The notes under the pieces were generated by a model. It saw only the letters and a program-made list of their open reading frames with translations. It made no database searches and was not told the origin of the DNA. Positions 60,194 to 64,000 of a stretch of 64,000 nt of DNA are shown here, in pieces; the first letter of the stretch is position 1; each line of letters opens with the position of its first letter. Location: contig NZ_CAKMMW010000003.1 of the NCBI RefSeq assembly GCF_927798215.1, positions 372,001-436,000 of the forward strand. The letters run 5' to 3'. The translations under genes and the position numbers were made by a program. The DNA is from Paenibacillus_E allorhizoplanae. GTDB taxonomy: Bacteria; Bacillota; Bacilli; Paenibacillales; NBRC-103111.

Positions 60194-61036
60194 TTATTTG
60201 CGGCTATATAACAATGGATTCAGCTCTGAAGCAGCTAGCTCCCCCGGCTGCAAGCCAGGAAACCACCTTTTCAAATCACTTTCACGCGCTTTACTATCCG
60301 GTTCAGCAATTTGCAAGCCATCTGCATAATAAATAACCGTCATGACTTTACGCATCGTATCCGTCGGATTGCCTGGCGCGCTATGCAGCGTCCATCCGGC
60401 ATGGAACGTTGCATCTCCTGCAGCCATCGCACCGTGAGATTTGGTTTCGAACCCTTTCCCCTCGATATAGCCTGCCAGCGTACGATGGGATTCATCGGAA
60501 ATAACCATCTTATTAATGTAGCCCAAGAGATGGGATTGTGATGCGAAAGTCATCGAACCCACTGCTTCAGAAATCGGTACAAGCGGCATCCACATCGTAA
60601 TCGTCTTATCTGTATCTAGCGGCCAATAAATTTGATCTTGATGCCAAGGGGTATGACCGCCGTGTGGTTCTTTATACAACGCTTGATCATGATACATACG
60701 AACGCCATCAACACCCATTAAGTCAGCGGCAATTTTGGCAAAACGCTTAGCAAACACGAAACGTTGAATCGCTTCACTTTGCTCCCATAAATTAGAAATT
60801 TGGATAAAGGCCTTCCCGTACGTATCACGTTGATCTAGAGGTTTATCTTGGTTGTTCAACTTTTTCACCAAATCGGAGATAATCGGTTCATAAATATTGA
60901 TTTCGGCTTCGTTCGCTACTCCGCGAAGAACGATGTGGCCATCTCTCTGATAGCTGGCCTGCTGCTCTTGCGACAACGCGTAACTGTCTTCTAACCATGG
61001 TAATGCGTGGATTTGATTCGCCTCTAGATTACTCAT
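60194..61036 (-). CDS. Phytanoyl-CoA dioxygenase (PhyH) family protein
   Basis: A 280-residue non-haem Fe(II)/2-oxoglutarate dioxygenase-like protein. The iron ligands are visible in TPWHQDQIYWPL (His-x-Asp) and GWTLHSAPGNPTD (distal His); RKVMTVIYYAD supplies the likely 2-oxoglutarate Arg. Bacterial members in sugar clusters hydroxylate unknown small molecules. ATG 61036 follows AGAGGTG. It diverges from an AraC regulator, and its -10 (TATAAT, 61077-61072) lacks a -35 but abuts a direct repeat, implying activation by that regulator. Confidence 0.88.
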   Translation of the reverse strand: MSNLEANQIHALPWLEDSYALSQEQQASYQRDGHIVLRGVANEAEINIYEPIISDLVKKLNNQDKPLDQRDTYGKAFIQISNLWEQSEAIQRFVFAKRFAKIAADLMGVDGVRMYHDQALYKEPHGGHTPWHQDQIYWPLDTDKTITMWMPLVPISEAVGSMTFASQSHLLGYINKMVISDESHRTLAGYIEGKGFETKSHGAMAAGDATFHAGWTLHSAPGNPTDTMRKVMTVIYYADGLQIAEPDSKARESDLKRWFPGLQPGELAASELNPLLYSRK

Positions 61037-61071
61037 TCGCTATGCACCTCTATTTGTCTATTTATAGCTTT

Positions 61072-61128
61072 ATTATAGGATCCTCGTCCCTAATAATCTT
61101 TGTCAAACAAGGTTATCGTTTTGTCAAA
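61072..61128 (-). promoter_or_regulatory. Activator-dependent promoter with AraC-type direct repeats
   Basis: TATAAT lies at 61077-61072 with no -35 at the proper distance. TTTGTCAAA is repeated exactly at 61099-61107 and 61120-61128, 21 bp apart (two helical turns), starting at about -34 relative to the predicted start. This is the geometry of tandem AraC-family half-sites. Confidence 0.6.
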
Positions 61129-61228
61129 AACAACTGGATTTCAACACTCTTCCTGCACTAAAATAGAGTAGTGTACGACCACCTACAATCCGGAAGATAC
61201 TTGTGAATTTTATGAAAAGAGGCCTTTC

Positions 61229-62107
61229 ATGCTGCAACCACTACTGGATACCCCACCGATTGTCCCTTACATCAGAGAATGTGACTTTGCCGTTCGCAAA
61301 CCATGGAATTACCCAGAGAGAAGACTCCTCGACTATTTATTGGTATACATCCAGGAAGGTACATGCTGTTTTTGGGTCGATCATCAGAAGTACATATTCA
61401 ATCCAGGTCAATTCTGCCTCGTCCAACCAGGCAGTCTGATTTCCTTAGAGGGACTAACGAACACAGTCACACCATTTCTCCACTTTGACATCGCCTATAA
61501 TCCCGAAAGAGAAGATAGCTTTCCCACACGACCAGGGCAAATTGACCTATCTGCCTATAGCCATCTGATGCAACCAACTCTTCAAGAACTATTCAGTATT
61601 CGAGTTCCCGTACACGTCCAACCACAAGATCCCCTTCTGCTCAAAGAAAAACTGATGCAAACCATTGAGCTTGTCCATTTGTCTAATCCGCTTAACCAAC
61701 TAAAAGCTCAGCAAATTATGCTAGAAATCATCCTAACTTTATTAGAATCGTATCAACGCGAGGTTCCTTCACCTACGCCATCCCTAAACTGGATCACCTC
61801 CTATTTCTCAAATCACTTGAGTGATCCCCTTTCCGTTCAGGATATGGCGGATCGCGCCAATTTATCTGTTTCTAGGTTCAGTTTCCTCTTCAAACAACGT
61901 TACGGCACTTCTCCTCATCAATACTTACTGCAGATGCGCATTCACCATGCCAAGGAACTACTTATTAATACAGAGCTCAGTCTTGAATCCATCTCCGAAT
62001 ATTGTGGCTTTGCTGATTTGCATCATTTTTCTAAAATATTCAAACAACGCACTGGCGCGTCACCTGGTGAGCATCGAAAATCAACAAAAAATCCCTCCAA
62101 CCGATAA
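61229..62107 (+). CDS. AraC-family regulator with cupin sensor
   Basis: A 292-residue regulator. The N-terminal cupin (RRLLDYLLVYIQEGTCCFWVDHQKYIFNPGQFCLVQPGSLISLEG) should bind a small ligand. The C-terminal double HTH reads LSVQDMADRANLSVSRFSFLFKQRYGTSPHQYL and LESISEYCGFADLHHFSKIFKQRTGASPGEHRK. ATG 61229 follows AAAAGAGG. It shares a 192-bp intergenic region with the divergent PhyH gene, which contains TTTGTCAAA direct repeats it probably binds. Confidence 0.92.
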   Translation: MLQPLLDTPPIVPYIRECDFAVRKPWNYPERRLLDYLLVYIQEGTCCFWVDHQKYIFNPGQFCLVQPGSLISLEGLTNTVTPFLHFDIAYNPEREDSFPTRPGQIDLSAYSHLMQPTLQELFSIRVPVHVQPQDPLLLKEKLMQTIELVHLSNPLNQLKAQQIMLEIILTLLESYQREVPSPTPSLNWITSYFSNHLSDPLSVQDMADRANLSVSRFSFLFKQRYGTSPHQYLLQMRIHHAKELLINTELSLESISEYCGFADLHHFSKIFKQRTGASPGEHRKSTKNPSNR

Positions 62108-62131
62108 TCGCTATCGGAAGAAGGGATTTTT
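62086..62131. terminator. Bidirectional terminator between AraC and Gfo/Idh genes
   Basis: AAAAATCCCT (62086-62095) and AGGGATTTTT (62122-62131) form the base of a stem topped by an inner CCGATA/TATCGG hairpin. T-runs occur on both strands. The AraC stop codon lies inside the loop region. Confidence 0.85.
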
Positions 62132-62172
62132 CATGTCATTAACTATTTCCCAGGAAATAGGATTTTATAGTC

Positions 62173-63255
62173 CTAGTCGAAATATACAGCTTTACCTGTT
62201 TTCGCAGACTCATAAATGGCTTCCAAAATCTCAGATACCACACAAGCTTGCTCTGGTGTAACAACAGGATCAGTGTCATTCTCTATCGCTTGAATCCATA
62301 ATCTCATTTCTAGATCTGAGGCAACTTCTGCCTTTCCATCATAAAATGCAACTCCGCCCGCTTGCAATTCCACTTCTGTCGTGAACAAACGACTGTGCTT
62401 CTCACCGTTGATGCGAAGGCCGCCTTTCATATCAGCGCCGCCTTCCGTTCCGGAAAGTGTACATTTCGCTTCGTCAACCTCAAGCGTATTCAACGCCCAG
62501 CTCGATTCAAGAATAATTGTGGCACCATTTTTCATTGTAATCATGCCAAATGCGGAATCTTCCACGGTGAACTTAGCTGGATCCCAAGGGCCCCAAGCAT
62601 TTGCCGCGTTCTCACGCTGGGATAGCTTGTGATAGGAAGTCCCCAAAACAACCGCTGGCTCATAGTTGTTCATCATCCACAACGTCAAATCCAATGCATG
62701 CGTGCCGATATCGATCAACGGGCCTCCGCCTTGTTTCTCTTCATCTAGGAACACGCCCCATGTAGGTACTGCGCGGCGACGAATCGCATGTGCCTTCGCG
62801 AAATAAATGTCGCCAAGCTCGCCTTCGGAACAAATCTTATATAAATGTTGGCTATCGCCACGGAAGCGATTGTTGTAGCCAACGGTTAGCTTTTTGCCAG
62901 TACGTTTAGCTGCTTCAACCATACGTCTTGCGTCTGCTGCTGTTTTCGCCATAGGTTTCTCTGACATCACGTGCTTGCCTGCTTCCAAAGCAGCAATCGT
63001 AATTTCCGCGTGGGAATCATTCGGCGTACACACATGTACGATATCGATGGAGCTGTCTTTCAACACCTCACGATAATCTTCATAAACGCGAGCTTCTCCC
63101 TTGCCAAACTTCGCAGCAGCTTCCTGCGCTTTCTCCGAAATGATATCACAAAATGCTACCATTTCTACATTGTCCAATTTACTTAGACTAGGCATGTGTT
63201 TGCCATTAGCAATCCCTCCACACCCAATAATCGCGATCCGATACGTCGTTGACAT
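62173..63255 (-). CDS. Gfo/Idh/MocA-family oxidoreductase
   Basis: A 360-residue NAD(P)-dependent oxidoreductase. The Rossmann start is IAIIGCGGIANGKHMPSL; HVCTPNDSHAEITIAALEAGKHVMSEKPMAKT holds the conserved EKP lysine; the C-terminal domain includes GGGPLIDIGTHALDLTLWMM with the likely catalytic Asp and His. Such enzymes oxidise or reduce sugars, inositols or their derivatives. ATG 63255 follows GAGGAGG. It is a single-gene unit next to the AraC/PhyH pair and possibly part of the same pathway. Substrate unknown. Confidence 0.92.
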   Translation of the reverse strand: MSTTYRIAIIGCGGIANGKHMPSLSKLDNVEMVAFCDIISEKAQEAAAKFGKGEARVYEDYREVLKDSSIDIVHVCTPNDSHAEITIAALEAGKHVMSEKPMAKTAADARRMVEAAKRTGKKLTVGYNNRFRGDSQHLYKICSEGELGDIYFAKAHAIRRRAVPTWGVFLDEEKQGGGPLIDIGTHALDLTLWMMNNYEPAVVLGTSYHKLSQRENAANAWGPWDPAKFTVEDSAFGMITMKNGATIILESSWALNTLEVDEAKCTLSGTEGGADMKGGLRINGEKHSRLFTTEVELQAGGVAFYDGKAEVASDLEMRLWIQAIENDTDPVVTPEQACVVSEILEAIYESAKTGKAVYFD

Positions 63256-63404
63256 GATGTTCCTCCTCTATAATGATCCTGCAAATTCTTATAATGACAG
63301 TACTCATATGTATATATTAATTATACCCAATACCACCGTTAATAAAATTCCCGATTTTGCGAATATTGTATGCAATTGTGTTATCGCCTCTAAGTCCCAC
63401 AACA

Positions 63405-63443
63405 GAAAAAAAGCACGGCCACTGACTAATCAGCATCCATGCT
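63405..63443 (-). terminator. Terminator of the OmpR-type regulator gene
   Basis: AGCATGG and CCGTGCT (one G-T pair) with an inner CTGA/TCAG stem form an imperfect hairpin followed by seven T on the minus strand, starting three bp after the stop codon. Confidence 0.75.
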
Positions 63444-63445
63444 AC

Positions 63446-64000
63446 TTACTTTTTAATCATCGTGGCTACAAGCTTGTACCCCACGCCGCGTATTGAATCA
63501 ATCTGAACCGACTGCTGATTCATTTCCAACTTCTTGCGCAGAGAGCTCACATGCACATCAACCGTACGCTGGCCCCCAATATAGTCGAAGCCCCACACGA
63601 TATTCATAAGATCATCTCGTGTAACAACGACGCCTGGTCGCTGAACTAGATATAACAGAACCTCAAACTCTTTAGGACGCAACGGAATCGACTCGCCACC
63701 CAGCACAACTTCATATTTCTCTGGATAAATACGAAGCTCACCCGCCTGAATCACTTTCTCATTCGATTTGGCTATATCCGCAGCCGCTTCATCCGATTGA
63801 GTACGCCGCAAGACAGCAGCCACACGCGCAAGCAGCTCGGCCACCCCAAATGGCTTCGTGATATAATCATCCGCCCCATGCTTCAATCCCTGTACAACTT
63901 CATCTTCTGCGTTGCGTGCCGTCAGGATAATGACAGGCGTTCGATTTCCTTTCTGTCTAAGCTTCGCCAACACCTCAAAGCCACTAAGACCTGGCAGCAT
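63446..64000 (-). CDS. OmpR/PhoP-type response regulator (5' end outside window)
   Basis: The visible 184 residues begin just after the phospho-acceptor Asp (MLPGLSGFEVL follows the usual D-x-M-L-P-G). They continue with VIILTARN (the Thr/Ser switch), YITKPFG (conserved Lys), a linker, and a winged-helix domain (IPLRPKEFEVLLYLVQRPGVVVTRDDLMNIVWGFDYIGGQRTVDVHVSSLRKKLE) ending in SIRGVGYKLV. This is a PhoP/ResD-class DNA-binding regulator. The ATG at the last window base is probably internal. A partner kinase is not in view on this side; downstream is only the terminator. Confidence 0.93.
   Translation of the reverse strand: MLPGLSGFEVLAKLRQKGNRTPVIILTARNAEDEVVQGLKHGADDYITKPFGVAELLARVAAVLRRTQSDEAAADIAKSNEKVIQAGELRIYPEKYEVVLGGESIPLRPKEFEVLLYLVQRPGVVVTRDDLMNIVWGFDYIGGQRTVDVHVSSLRKKLEMNQQSVQIDSIRGVGYKLVATMIKK

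Overview
The window reads as chromosome of an endospore-forming Firmicute of the Paenibacillaceae type. The grounds are the gene families: membrane-anchored AraC regulators, LplB/LplC-type sugar ABC permeases, a copper-amine-oxidase-N (stalk) domain protein, a YheC/D spore-coat ATP-grasp protein, a BclA-like collagen-repeat protein, and abundant AGGAGG ribosome sites with GTG/TTG starts. Family names were assigned by reading motifs, not by a search. No rRNA, tRNA, CRISPR array, phage or insertion sequence was seen.

Layout. 1-3544 (minus): an intracellular PL8 polysaccharide lyase followed by the start of a membrane AraC sensor. 3695-6465: modA-modB (no modC) divergent from a HTH plus substrate-binding-domain regulator. 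Then a YheC/D protein (6640) and a small ORF whose start lies in an RNA hairpin (7465). 7746-15186: a carboxylate module, with tctC-tctB-tctA, an NAD malic enzyme and a reduced HPr-like protein on the minus strand, divergent from a CitA/DcuS-type sensor kinase and its regulator. pckA follows.

17112-28609 (minus): a sugar-acid module with two ABC permeases, a binding lipoprotein, an aldehyde dehydrogenase, a DHDPS-family enzyme and an enolase-superfamily enzyme. A terminator that also carries a promoter ends it, and a membrane AraC regulator, a GH105 hydrolase and a BASS-type symporter follow. The set resembles import of uronate-containing oligosaccharides, release of the unsaturated uronate and oxidation of a sugar acid to 2-oxoglutarate.

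28886-36712: YhcH, a TauE/SafE exporter, a nitrilase-family hydrolase and an amino-acid-type ABC transporter, divergent from a PucR regulator, then an FAH-fold enzyme and a short UDP-glucose-dehydrogenase-like protein. 36767-40414: an iron operon under a near-consensus Fur box (two secreted or anchored proteins plus FTR1 permease). 40482-45270: a four-gene membrane glycoconjugate operon (flippase-like protein, alkaline-phosphatase-superfamily protein, GT2, GT-C) with a strong promoter.

45290-51468: a FetB-type pseudogene, a mutarotase-like protein and a DUF5107-TPR protein divergent from an AraC regulator, then a HAD-family remnant. 51770-54874: a collagen-like/beta-helix protein with a 36-bp tandem repeat. 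55040-63255: a shikimate-kinase-like protein, a frameshifted membrane-protein pseudogene, two AraC regulators, two divergent GH43 genes (one with two complete propeller domains), a PhyH dioxygenase behind an AraC-type direct-repeat operator, and a Gfo/Idh/MocA oxidoreductase. An OmpR-type response regulator is cut by the right edge.
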